A program made the translations under genes and the position numbers. The notes below the pieces were generated by a model that saw nothing but the letters and a program-made list of their open reading frames with translations, did no database searches and was not told the origin of the DNA. A stretch of DNA of 45,583 nt from Verrucomicrobiota bacterium (GTDB lineage Bacteria; Verrucomicrobiota; Verrucomicrobiia; Opitutales; Opitutaceae), in NCBI GenBank assembly GCA_023457715.1, contig JAEWKR010000091.1, forward strand, positions 1-45,583, read 5' to 3'. Positions 16,122-24,404 of the stretch are shown here, piece after piece (position 1 is the first letter of the stretch; each line of letters opens with the position of its first letter).

Positions 16122-19100
16122 ATGCCGCCTCCAGTCCCCACCGGCCCTGACGCGGCTCACCGAAGGCCTCCGGCTCTCTTCGGCGACCGTTCGCGGCCGA
16201 ACGCGCTCCGTCTCGCGCTAACCTTGTCGCTGGTCGCCTGGTGCCTCGCCGGCGGAGGGGTCTCCGGGTCCGCGGCGGCGGGGGCCCCGGCCGTCAGTCG
16301 GATCGCATTCCATATTCCCGCGCAGGCGGCCGACCGGGCGCTTCTCGCATTCGCCAAGCAAGCCGGAGCCGCGATCCTTTTCTCGACCGACGAACTTCAA
16401 CACGTCCGCTGCACCGCCGTGTCCGGCCTCTATGAGCCCGCCGAAGCCGTCGCCCTCCTCCTGCAGGGAACCGGCTACACCGCGCGCCAGACGGGGCCAG
16501 GGAAATGGGTGGTGCGACCGACCGGCCCTCCCATGGGATCGGTCAAAGGCCAGCTTCTCGCGCCGGACGGCTCGCCCGCCCGGCGCGTTCGTGTCCAGCT
16601 GGTGCCCGGCAGCCCGGAAACCCGCACGAAAGACACCGGTGAATTCGAGTTCCGCAACCTCCTGCCGGGCCTTTATTCGCTCAACGCGACCGCGGGTGAC
16701 AACCGACCGCTGGTGATCGAAGGGATCAAGGTTGTCGCCGCGGAAGTCACCCAGCTCGAACCCGCATCTTTCCATGTGCAGGACGAGGCGACCCGCATGG
16801 AACCGTTCCTGGTCCAGGCACGCGCCACCCAGGCCTCGACGCTCGATCACAGCGAAACCCGCGGACTCAGGCGGGTCGCTGGCGGCAATCTCGATCTCGG
16901 GCGCACGGAGAGCGACGCCCTGCCCTACATGATCTTCAACCGCTCGCAGATCGCCCGCAGCGGGGTCGTCAATCTGAACGAGTTCCTCCAGCGCGAACTG
17001 ATCGACACCGGCGCCCGAATCCTGCCGCCGGAACAGGACCCGGCCGCCGACCTGTACGACACGGGCAGCAGCAATCTCAGCCTGCGCGGCTATGACGCGG
17101 ACGAGACCGTGATTCTCGTCAATGGGCGGCGGATGCCGGAGGTGATGACCACGCTGGGGGGAGGCTCCGCCGCCCCGGACGTGAATTTCATTCCGCTCAG
17201 CCTCGTGCAGCAGATCGAGGTCCTGCCTGTTTCGGCGTCGGCGCTGTACAGCGGCAACGCGGTCGGCGGCGTGATCAACATCGTCCTGCGTCCGGACGTC
17301 GACACCCGGTCCACCGAGATCAACGCGACCTACACCAACGCCCTGCGCGGCTTCGACGCCCCGCAGAAGGCCTTGTCACTGCTGCACGCGGAATCGCTCC
17401 TCGGCGAGGCGCTGCGGTTCCGCTTCAACGCGACGTGGTCGCACACGGTGCCGCCGACCGAGAGCGAACTCGGTTACCGCCAGCGCCGGGCCCGGGCACG
17501 ACCGGTCGGACCGGACAACGCCCTCTTCGGAGCGACTCCGAATGTGCGGGCCGAAACGGGCGCCCTCTTCGGTCCGGGGACCGCCGCAGTCACGTCCGTC
17601 GCGCCCGGCGCGGATGGACGCGGGGGCCGCGCGGCCTTCCAGGGACGCGAGGGCGTGCGGAATCCGTCCTTTTTCGACTCCGCCGCGCACTTCTCGACCG
17701 GCCCCGCCAGCCTCGACTTCCCCTACGGTCGAGAGCAGCAGGCGTTTTCCGCCTTCACGTCGGCGGTGTATGACGTCACCCCGTGGCTGCAACTCGCCGC
17801 AGATGCGATGATGTCCCGCACGACCATGCATCGGGGTCTGGAATCGATGCAGCACGAGTTGTCCCTCGGCGCCGACTCGGCCTTCAATCCCTTCGGTGTG
17901 CCGGTCAAGGTCACGTTGAACGAAACCGCGCCGGCGCTCGGGTCCCGCTATCGCGAATCGCGCCTCGATTTCGGCTCGTTCGTCGCTGGGGCGCTCATCC
18001 GGCTCCCCTACGACTGGAAAATCGCGCTCGATGGCCAGTACTCCCGCAATACCGTCCTTTACCGCGGCCTGGTCGGCGCCAGCACCGACCGCTGGCAGGC
18101 GCTCGTTGACGCGGGAAAGTACAATCCCCTCCGGGACACCCAGGTCTTCGGCGCGCCGCCCGAGTTTTACGACCAGGTGCTGATCTACCATGGCCGGCGC
18201 GGCGAGTTCGGCCAGATCGGCGCCTACTCGGCCCTGGATGGCGCGGTCCGACTCACCCACGAGGCCGTTGCCCTGCCGACGGGGCCGGGTATCCTGAATC
18301 TGGGCACGGATTACCGGCGCAACCGGCTCGCGGCTTTCGTCCAGGAGCGGCGCTACGGCGACGGCACCCTGGACGGCGCGCCCGTCCGCTGGGGCTCGCG
18401 AACGCTGCAACGGTACAGCTTCTTCGGCGAACTCCAGGCGCCGCTCATCCCGCTGCACCGGTTGCCGCAATGGTTGACCGCGGCCGAGACGGATCTGGCC
18501 CTGCGGTACGTGGCCGCGGACACGGCGAAGGAGGCGAATTTCGCGCCGACCTATGCCGCGAAACTGGCCTTCCGTGGCGGCATTTCATTGCGGGGTAGCA
18601 TCACCACCTCCAGCCGCTACCCGACGCCGCGGATGACCCGGCCGATCGTGCTGCCCGATGATGGCGGTGGAACCGCTCCGGTAAACCTGGAGCGAGTGGA
18701 GGACTATCGCCGGGGCGAAGGCTACGATGTCGTGGTCAACGAAGTCCCCAACCCCGATCTTCAGCCGGAGACAGCCCTCACCCAGACCGCGGGGATCCTT
18801 TTCGAACGGGGCCGGCAGCACCGGTGGCGCGCCGCCCTTGATTACGTCGCCACCCACAAAACCAACGAAGAACTGTTTCTCACGCCGAACACGATCACCC
18901 TAAACGAGGCGTACTGGCCGGAGCGGCTGCTGCGGCAGGCGCCAGCGCCGGGCGAGACGATCGGGCGCATCCGGACGGTTTTCACCGGGCGGACCAATCT
19001 TTCGAACCGCCAGTCGCAGAACTGGACCGGATCGTTCGACTACCGCGGACGCGAGGTGTGGGGTGGCACGCTCGAAGCCTACGCGCGCGTCCTGTATTTC

Positions 19101-19526
19101 CAGAAGTACCAGGTCCGCGTCCTGCCGCAGCAGCCGGTCATCGATGAACTCGACGCCCCGGAAGGCGTCGTGCCGCTGCTGAAGTACCGCGCGAATCTCG
19201 GAGCCTCCTGGTCGACGAAGACCTTCAGCGTGGGTGCCGACGGCCATTACTTTCATTCGCGCGTGCTGCCGGTGCGGGAGCGGACGCTGCAGGGCCGGTC
19301 GACGATCAAGCCATACTGGCAGGCCGACGTGTTCGTGGGCGTGGATCTCGCGCGCTGGCTCCCGTGGCAGTCCCGGGACCACGGGTTGAGAGCTCAGGTG
19401 CGCGTGAACAACGTGCTCGGGATCGATTTTCCGAAGTACATGCACGACCCCTACGACGCGGGGGTGCAGAACTACGGTGACTGGCGGGGACGGGTGTATT
19501 CGCTGTCGCTCACCGCAAACTTCTGA
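16122..19526 (+). CDS. TonB-dependent receptor with STN signalling domain
   Basis: 1134 residues. A long N-region precedes the signal peptide (hydrophobic core about 31-46). The STN domain (about 60-132, FHIPAQAADRALLAFAKQAG) contacts the FecR protein. Residues about 138-219 form a carboxypeptidase-regulatory-like beta domain, and MEPFLVQA (226-233) looks like the TonB box. The plug (about 265-430; NLSLRGYDADETVILVNG, LYSGNAVGGVINI) and a 22-strand-type barrel follow, ending in a terminal phenylalanine (SLSLTANF). It imports an unidentified substrate across the outer membrane using proton-motive energy passed by TonB/ExbBD. Coupling to sigma and FecR genes implies substrate-induced expression. 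Confidence 0.93.
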   Translation: MPPPVPTGPDAAHRRPPALFGDRSRPNALRLALTLSLVAWCLAGGGVSGSAAAGAPAVSRIAFHIPAQAADRALLAFAKQAGAAILFSTDELQHVRCTAVSGLYEPAEAVALLLQGTGYTARQTGPGKWVVRPTGPPMGSVKGQLLAPDGSPARRVRVQLVPGSPETRTKDTGEFEFRNLLPGLYSLNATAGDNRPLVIEGIKVVAAEVTQLEPASFHVQDEATRMEPFLVQARATQASTLDHSETRGLRRVAGGNLDLGRTESDALPYMIFNRSQIARSGVVNLNEFLQRELIDTGARILPPEQDPAADLYDTGSSNLSLRGYDADETVILVNGRRMPEVMTTLGGGSAAPDVNFIPLSLVQQIEVLPVSASALYSGNAVGGVINIVLRPDVDTRSTEINATYTNALRGFDAPQKALSLLHAESLLGEALRFRFNATWSHTVPPTESELGYRQRRARARPVGPDNALFGATPNVRAETGALFGPGTAAVTSVAPGADGRGGRAAFQGREGVRNPSFFDSAAHFSTGPASLDFPYGREQQAFSAFTSAVYDVTPWLQLAADAMMSRTTMHRGLESMQHELSLGADSAFNPFGVPVKVTLNETAPALGSRYRESRLDFGSFVAGALIRLPYDWKIALDGQYSRNTVLYRGLVGASTDRWQALVDAGKYNPLRDTQVFGAPPEFYDQVLIYHGRRGEFGQIGAYSALDGAVRLTHEAVALPTGPGILNLGTDYRRNRLAAFVQERRYGDGTLDGAPVRWGSRTLQRYSFFGELQAPLIPLHRLPQWLTAAETDLALRYVAADTAKEANFAPTYAAKLAFRGGISLRGSITTSSRYPTPRMTRPIVLPDDGGGTAPVNLERVEDYRRGEGYDVVVNEVPNPDLQPETALTQTAGILFERGRQHRWRAALDYVATHKTNEELFLTPNTITLNEAYWPERLLRQAPAPGETIGRIRTVFTGRTNLSNRQSQNWTGSFDYRGREVWGGTLEAYARVLYFQKYQVRVLPQQPVIDELDAPEGVVPLLKYRANLGASWSTKTFSVGADGHYFHSRVLPVRERTLQGRSTIKPYWQADVFVGVDLARWLPWQSRDHGLRAQVRVNNVLGIDFPKYMHDPYDAGVQNYGDWRGRVYSLSLTANF

Positions 19527-19618
19527 GCGTTCAGCCACGCCAGCGCGGCCACGCGCGGGGCAAAATCTTGCGGATCGCTAGCAACTTCCGCCGGCCAAGG
19601 TGTCGTACAGGCTACCAC

Positions 19619-20002
19619 ATGACCTCCCTCGCTGCGACCCGCCCCGCGGATGCCGAAACTGAACGCTGGCGCGAAACGCTGAAACGCTGCCCACCCCAGA
19701 CCTTCCCCGCGGTCTGTCAGTTCAAGGCTACGCGCGATCCGGCCGCGCTGCGCATCGCGATCGCCGGGATTGTGGAACGCTACGTCGAACGCGACCAGCG
19801 GCACCGGCTGGCCGGTGACAGCGACTCTCTCCGGCTGGTCGAGGACCTCGGCCTCGATTCGCTCACGCTGATGGAGATTGTGGTGCTCGCCGAGGACGTC
19901 CTCGGCTTCAGCGTCTCCAACGAGGAGTTGGTCAGCCTGAAGACCCTGGCCGACATCCAGCGCTTCGTCGCCGCCAAGGTGGCGTCCCCGCCGCCGGCAT
20001 AA
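19619..20002 (+). CDS. Acyl carrier protein-like protein with N-terminal extension
   Basis: 127 residues, longer than the usual ~80. The C-terminal half is an acyl carrier domain: EDLGLDSLTLMEIVVLAEDV places the phosphopantetheine-accepting serine at Ser81. About 50 residues precede it (RWRETLKRCPPQTFPAVCQ, DPAALRIAIAGIVERYV), of which the last part may pair with the ACP fold. The ATG at 19619 was preferred to an in-frame TTG at 19568. It is not next to a ketosynthase, so its partner pathway is unclear; lipid A, a secondary lipid, or the convergent SDR reductase are possibilities. The stop is 24 bp from the SDR stop. Confidence 0.8.
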   Translation: MTSLAATRPADAETERWRETLKRCPPQTFPAVCQFKATRDPAALRIAIAGIVERYVERDQRHRLAGDSDSLRLVEDLGLDSLTLMEIVVLAEDVLGFSVSNEELVSLKTLADIQRFVAAKVASPPPA

Positions 20003-20026
20003 GAGGCGGTGGCGGTGGTCCGGCGC

Positions 20027-20701
20027 TCACTCGACGCTCAACGATTGCCCGTTGTGCCGGGCATCCAGGCCGAGGATAAAGGGCGCGGCCTGCTTCACCC
20101 AGGCCGCGGGTTTGGCGTAGGAGCCGGCGTCGTCGCCAAAAGAGACCCGCAGCATCTCCGTATCGATGATGCCGGGATTCAACGGCACGGCCGCCATTCC
20201 CTCCGGCAACTCCTCCGCCAGCGCCTTGGTCAACCCCTCGACGCCCCATTTCGACATGCAATACGGGGCGACCTGGGGCGACACGCTTCGGCCCCAGCCG
20301 GAGCTGAGGTTCACGATGACGCCCCGTTTGCGCGCGACCATTGCCGGTACGAAATGACGAATCACGTTGGCCATCCCGCGCACGTTGACATCCACCAGCC
20401 GGGTAAACTCACGATCGTCGATCTCCCAAAGCGGGGCCATGCGGTTGCAGACCGCCGCATTGTTGATCAGCAGGTCCGGCGGAGAGTCGTTCTCGAGCAC
20501 CTTGGCAGCCCAGATCGCCACCTTGGAATCCTGGGCCACATCAACGACGGAGAAGTCGTGCGGCGCCTGATACGTCATGCGAAGGTCGAAGATCGCCTCG
20601 CCGTTGCGCCCGCAGCCGATGACCGTATGGCCGCCGCGGATGAATTCCTCCGCCAGCGCCCGCCCCAGCCCCCGCGTGACTCCGGTGATGACGATCTTCA
20701 T
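20027..20701 (-). CDS. Short-chain dehydrogenase/reductase (SDR)
   Basis: 224 residues, a classical SDR. The cofactor motif is GVTRGLG (7-13), the structural NNAA motif is at 80-83, and the catalytic residues are Ser133/134 (NLSSGWG), Tyr147 and Lys151 (YCMSK). The substrate is unknown. It is encoded convergent to the acyl carrier protein gene, so an acyl-ACP or beta-ketoacyl reduction role is conceivable but not shown. It lies downstream of exbB-exbD on the same strand, separated from them by a 30-bp repeat-armed hairpin that probably isolates it. Confidence 0.88.
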   Translation of the reverse strand: MKIVITGVTRGLGRALAEEFIRGGHTVIGCGRNGEAIFDLRMTYQAPHDFSVVDVAQDSKVAIWAAKVLENDSPPDLLINNAAVCNRMAPLWEIDDREFTRLVDVNVRGMANVIRHFVPAMVARKRGVIVNLSSGWGRSVSPQVAPYCMSKWGVEGLTKALAEELPEGMAAVPLNPGIIDTEMLRVSFGDDAGSYAKPAAWVKQAAPFILGLDARHNGQSLSVE

Positions 20702-20705
20702 GGCA

Positions 20706-20813
20706 GGAGTGAAAGTGAAAGTGAGAGTGAAAGTGAAGGTAAGACTGAGGCCACGCCAATCAGCTGTGTCGCCGACCCACTTTCACTTTCACTCTCACTT
20801 TCACTTTCACTTC
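20706..20813. repeat. Repeat-armed hairpin with 30-bp perfect stem (gtgaaa word)
   Basis: The array at 20708-20737 (agtgaaagtgaaagtgagag...) is perfectly complementary over 30 nt to 20782-20811, including the shared variant unit gtgaga at the same position in both arms. The loop is 44 nt. It starts immediately after the exbD stop and ends at the SDR start. A one-arm version of the same word occurs at 24216-24272. Confidence 0.9.
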
Positions 20814-21211
20814 TACCTGCTCTGGAGGCTGAATTTGTTCAGACCGGCTTTGCGGCAGTTATCCATCACGAAGGCCAGCTTCTTCAACTGGGTGGTCTCG
20901 TCGGCCTTGATCAACACCGGGATGTCCCGGTTGATGTTCTTCACCTGTTCGAGCAGCCCGAACAGCGTTTCGTCGGGGATGGCGCGGCCGTTGAACGTGA
21001 TCTGCCCCTCCTTGTCGATCGCGATGGTGACATTGCCGGTGAACTCGTTCTTCCCGGCCGTATCCACTTTCGGCAAGGTGATGTTGAGCGTCGCATGCTG
21101 CGAGAAGCGCATCGTGACGAAGGCGAACAGCACGAGCATCACCAGCACGTCGATCAGCGGGACGAGCGGGAGTTCCGGGCGGCGCCGGCGCGTGACGCGA
21201 AGCCCGCTCAT
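20813..21211 (-). CDS. exbD: Biopolymer transport protein ExbD/TolR
   Basis: 132 residues. A short cytoplasmic N-terminus (MSGLRVTRRRRPELPL) leads to one membrane helix carrying the conserved aspartate Asp21 (VPLIDVLVMLVLF), which conducts protons in the ExbB-ExbD motor. A periplasmic domain of about 90 residues follows, with the typical ITFNGRAIPDE and VLIKADETT segments. The ATG overlaps the exbB stop (ATGA on the minus strand at 21211-21208). It would energise TonB-dependent uptake, perhaps by the receptor encoded at 16122, but no tonB gene lies in the window. Confidence 0.92.
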   Translation of the reverse strand: MSGLRVTRRRRPELPLVPLIDVLVMLVLFAFVTMRFSQHATLNITLPKVDTAGKNEFTGNVTIAIDKEGQITFNGRAIPDETLFGLLEQVKNINRDIPVLIKADETTQLKKLAFVMDNCRKAGLNKFSLQSR

Positions 21212-21825
21212 TGCGTGACCGTGGCGTCCTTGCGGCCGAGCCCCTTGTGGTCGTAGAGCGCCAGGATCCGCTCGAGGAGCACGTCGAGCCGGGCGGCGTG
21301 TTTGTCGATCCGGCGCTGAAGATAGCCGTTGCCGACGAGGGCGACGACGGCGACCACGAGGCCGAGGAGCGTCGCGGACAGGGCATAGCCGACGCTCTCG
21401 GTGAACCGGACCGGATCCGGCATTTTCGTCTCGGGATCGATGACGGAGAATGCCTGGAGCAGGCCGGACACGGTGCCGATCAGACCGATCAAGGGCGCGC
21501 CCGTGTAGATTACATCGAGATAACTCACGCCTCGCTCCATGCGCATGACCTCGAGGCGGGCGTACGCCTTGGCGCCCTCCTTGTCCCCGGGGTGCCGTTC
21601 GACAAAATCCACGATCCGGCTGAATGCGGAGTACTTCCCGCCGGCGACCGGCCGGCCCTGGAGAATGGCGTCGGCGAGATCGTTCGGGATGATGCCTGCA
21701 TTGCGGAGCGCATACCCTCGCTCGATGATGATGAACAGGGCGACGGTCATGCACGCGAACAGCACCCAGGCGAGCCAACCGGCTTCGTTGAACACGCGCG
21801 CCCAATCTACGATGGCAAAAAGCAT
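21208..21825 (-). CDS. exbB: MotA/TolQ/ExbB proton channel family protein
   Basis: 205 residues with three predicted membrane helices: near 18-35, then a large cytoplasmic loop, then about 108-128 and 148-172. The family signature APLIGLIGTVSGLLQAF and the following SVGYALSATLLGLVVAV pair form the pore helices around ExbD. It is translationally coupled to exbD. The short length and absence of a tol-pal cluster favour ExbB over TolQ. The gene is preceded upstream by the leuD-associated hairpin, so it probably has its own promoter in 21826-21890. Confidence 0.9.
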   Translation of the reverse strand: MLFAIVDWARVFNEAGWLAWVLFACMTVALFIIIERGYALRNAGIIPNDLADAILQGRPVAGGKYSAFSRIVDFVERHPGDKEGAKAYARLEVMRMERGVSYLDVIYTGAPLIGLIGTVSGLLQAFSVIDPETKMPDPVRFTESVGYALSATLLGLVVAVVALVGNGYLQRRIDKHAARLDVLLERILALYDHKGLGRKDATVTQ

Positions 21826-21891
21826 GGCTGGAAAATCGTGCCGGGGTGTGACGCCCTTGGAAAGAAAAGGTTCGGAAAAAGACGCGGCAAA

Positions 21892-22020
21892 GAGTCGAGA
21901 GCCGATAGTCAGAGTCTGGAGCCGATAGTCCAGAGCCTGGAGCCAGCAGCCTGTCTCCTCGTTCCGGGCTCCGGGCTCCAGACTATCGACTCCAGACTAT
22001 CGACTCCAGGCTATCGACGC
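21892..22020. repeat. Repeat-armed hairpin (ctggagycgatagt word) after leuD
   Basis: Two-and-a-half copies of gagccgatagtccagagtctg at 21892-21943 face three inverted copies at 21964-22020 (gactatcgactccag and variants; 14 of 15 matches in the best pair). The right arm abuts the leuD stop codon at 22021. Confidence 0.8.
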
Positions 22021-22623
22021 TCATGCCGCCAGATAGGGCAGCTTGGCGGCGGTGGCTTTCACGGCCGGGGCGCCCTCGAGCAGTTCCCCGATCGCGTCCC
22101 AGCGTCCATTCACCAGCGCGTCACGGGCCGTCTCGCGGAAGCTGGCCTTGACCGCCTGGGCGCCGAACCGAATTTCCTGCTTCGCGACGTCGACGACGAT
22201 CTCGAGCGTCGGATCCTTTTCGATCTCGGCGGCGATTTTCGCGATGTCCTCGCGGCTGGCCGTCGCACAGGGGATGCCGAGCGTGGTGCAGTTGCCGAAG
22301 AAGATTTCGGCGAAGTTTTCAGCGACGACGGCCCGGAAGCCGTACTTCTGGATGGCCTGCGGGGCGTGCTCGCGCGACGAGCCGCAGCCGAAGTTGGCTC
22401 CGGAAAGAAGCACCGTGGCGCCCTTGTGACGCGGTTCGTTCAACGGATGCGGCTTGTCGGTGCCGTCGGCGTTCTTGCGGACGTCGAAGAAGAGATATTC
22501 GCCGAGCCCGTCAAACGTGACGCACTTCATGAAGCGCGCCGGGATGATGCGGTCGGTATCGATGTCGTTACCGGGGACATACACGCCGCGACCGGCAACC
22601 TGGGTGATTTTTGCTAAGGACAT
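22021..22623 (-). CDS. leuD: 3-isopropylmalate dehydratase small subunit LeuD
   Basis: 200 residues, the normal length. With LeuC it isomerises 2-isopropylmalate to 3-isopropylmalate in leucine synthesis. The diagnostic swivel-domain motif GANFGCGSSREHAPQA, the N-terminal DIDTDRIIPARFMK and FGNCTTLGIPC are present. The ATG at 22623 (MSLAKITQ) was chosen; the frame extends 7 codons further. The gene follows leuC on the minus strand after 172 bp that carry two hairpins, unusually far apart for this pair, which are normally adjacent or fused. Confidence 0.96.
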   Translation of the reverse strand: MSLAKITQVAGRGVYVPGNDIDTDRIIPARFMKCVTFDGLGEYLFFDVRKNADGTDKPHPLNEPRHKGATVLLSGANFGCGSSREHAPQAIQKYGFRAVVAENFAEIFFGNCTTLGIPCATASREDIAKIAAEIEKDPTLEIVVDVAKQEIRFGAQAVKASFRETARDALVNGRWDAIGELLEGAPAVKATAAKLPYLAA

Positions 22624-22676
22624 GTTGAGGGGCCCGCGAATCACGCGAGCGGTTCGTGATGAAAGTGGAAAAGCTG

Positions 22677-22798
22677 CCCGCGAATCACGCGAATCCCCGC
22701 GAATTGCAGGGTTGGATTCGTGTCATTCGCGTCATTCGCGGGAGGTTTAGTGATTGAGAAGAGCCTATTGCCTAATGCCTATTGCCTACCGCTTCTCA
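22677..22798. repeat. Two hairpins between leuC and leuD
   Basis: First, cccgcgaatcacgcgaat (22677-22694) pairs 17 of 18 with 22725-22742; an extra copy of the left word lies at 22633. Second, tgagaag (22755-22761) pairs with cttctca (22792-22798) around four gcctattgccta-like units. The second arm overlaps the leuC stop codon. These could attenuate leuD relative to leuC. Confidence 0.7.
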
Positions 22799-24208
22799 GT
22801 TGACGGAAAACACCTCGCGGGCGTCGGCGACGGTGCCGGTGACGGCGGCCGCGGCGACCATGAGGGGGCTCATGAGGATGGTGCGGCCGGTGGGGCTGCC
22901 CTGGCGGCCCTTGAAGTTGCGGTTCGAGGAACTCGCGCAGAGCTGGTCGCCGATCAGCTTGTCGGGATTCATCGCGAGGCACATGGAGCAACCGGCGGCG
23001 CGCCATTCGAAGCCCGCTTCGGCCAGCACCTTGTCGATGCCGAGCTTTTCACACTGCAGGGCGACGATCTGGGAGCCGGGGACGGCGATCGCCTTGACGC
23101 CCGGAGCCACCCGTTTGCCCTTCACGAACCGCGCGACCTCCTGGAAGTCGCTGAGGCGGCCGTTGGTGCAGGAGCCGAGGAACGCCACATCGATCTTCGT
23201 TCCCTTGATGGGCGAGCCCGGCTGCAGCTTCATATAGGCAAGCGCCTCCTCGATGGACGATCTCTCGTCCGCCGCCCTGGCCTGCGCGGGGTCGGGGATG
23301 GATTCCGTGATCGAGATGCCCTGGCCCGGGTTGATGCCCCACGTCACGGTCGGAGCGATGTCCGCCGCGTTGATGGTGACGACATCGTCATAATGGCAGC
23401 CCGGATCGCTGGCGAAACCCTTCCAGCGGGCCACCGCCTCGTCCCACGCCGCCCCCTGGGGCGAATAGGGACGCCCCTTCAGGTAGGCAAACGTCGTCTC
23501 GTCCGGGTTCACATACCCGGCCCGCGCGCCGCCTTCGATCGACATGTTGCACACCGTCATGCGCTCCTCCATGGTGAAGCCGTCGAAAACGTCGCCGCCG
23601 TATTCATACGCATAGCCGGTGCCGCCATTGACGCCGAGGACGCGGATGATGTGGAGAATCACATCCTTCGCGTAGACGCCGGGGCGCAGCCGGCCATTCA
23701 CGTTGATGCGGCGGACCTTCATCTTGCCCAGCGCCATGGTCTGCGTGGCGAGCACGTCGCGGATCTGCGTCGTGCCGATGCCGAACGCGATCGCGCCGAA
23801 CGCGCCGTGCGTGCTCGTGTGGGAGTCGCCGCAGGCGATCGTGGTGCCCGGCTGGGTGATGCCCTGCTCCGGCCCGACGATGTGGACGATGCCCTGCTTG
23901 CCGGTGGCACGGTCGAAAAACGTGATCCCAAAGTCGCGGCAGTTCTTGCGCAGCTCGTTCATCATGGCCTGCGCGAGCTCATCGCGGTACGGCTCGACGA
24001 ACTGGTCGGTGGGCACGATGTGGTCGACGGTGGCGAACGTGCGATGCGGCATCGAGACCTTCAGCCCGAGGTCGCGCAGCATGCCGAACGCCTGCGGGCT
24101 CGTCACCTCATGGATGAGGTGGGTCCCGATGAGCAGCTGCGTCTGGCCATTTGCCAGCGTGCGGACGGTGTGCGCGTCCCAGACCTTTTCGAAGAGTGAT
24201 TTTGCCAT
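22796..24208 (-). CDS. leuC: 3-isopropylmalate dehydratase large subunit LeuC
   Basis: 470 residues of the aconitase superfamily. The three cysteines that hold the 4Fe-4S cluster are Cys347 (GSCTNGR), Cys407 and Cys410 (GCSMC), at exactly the E. coli LeuC numbering. The N-terminus MAKSLFEKVWDAHTV and GDSHTSTHGAFGAIAFGIGT are diagnostic. It functions with LeuD in leucine biosynthesis. It is divergent from a LysR-type regulator at 24405, a common arrangement for leucine genes. Confidence 0.97.
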   Translation of the reverse strand: MAKSLFEKVWDAHTVRTLANGQTQLLIGTHLIHEVTSPQAFGMLRDLGLKVSMPHRTFATVDHIVPTDQFVEPYRDELAQAMMNELRKNCRDFGITFFDRATGKQGIVHIVGPEQGITQPGTTIACGDSHTSTHGAFGAIAFGIGTTQIRDVLATQTMALGKMKVRRINVNGRLRPGVYAKDVILHIIRVLGVNGGTGYAYEYGGDVFDGFTMEERMTVCNMSIEGGARAGYVNPDETTFAYLKGRPYSPQGAAWDEAVARWKGFASDPGCHYDDVVTINAADIAPTVTWGINPGQGISITESIPDPAQARAADERSSIEEALAYMKLQPGSPIKGTKIDVAFLGSCTNGRLSDFQEVARFVKGKRVAPGVKAIAVPGSQIVALQCEKLGIDKVLAEAGFEWRAAGCSMCLAMNPDKLIGDQLCASSSNRNFKGRQGSPTGRTILMSPLMVAAAAVTGTVADAREVFSVN

Positions 24209-24214
24209 GGAGGG

Positions 24215-24276
<62 letters not shown>

Positions 24277-24298
24277 AGTACCAAATTTGGCGATAACT

Positions 24299-24316
24299 GG
24301 GAAATACTTGTTTCCC
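24299..24316. promoter_or_regulatory. Candidate LysR operator between leuC and lysR
   Basis: gggaaa-N6-tttccc is a perfect interrupted dyad centred between the divergent leuC (start 24208) and lysR (start 24405) genes. The size and spacing fit LysR-family sites, which are dyads of about 15 bp, usually in the shared promoter. No binding specificity can be inferred. Confidence 0.35.
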
Positions 24317-24404
24317 GCCCTGTGATGCCTATTTGTAATCAGTCTGCTCCAGTCCGGGAACTCAAAACCAAAAAACCCAAACCCCAAACGGGCGCGCAGC
24401 GCCG

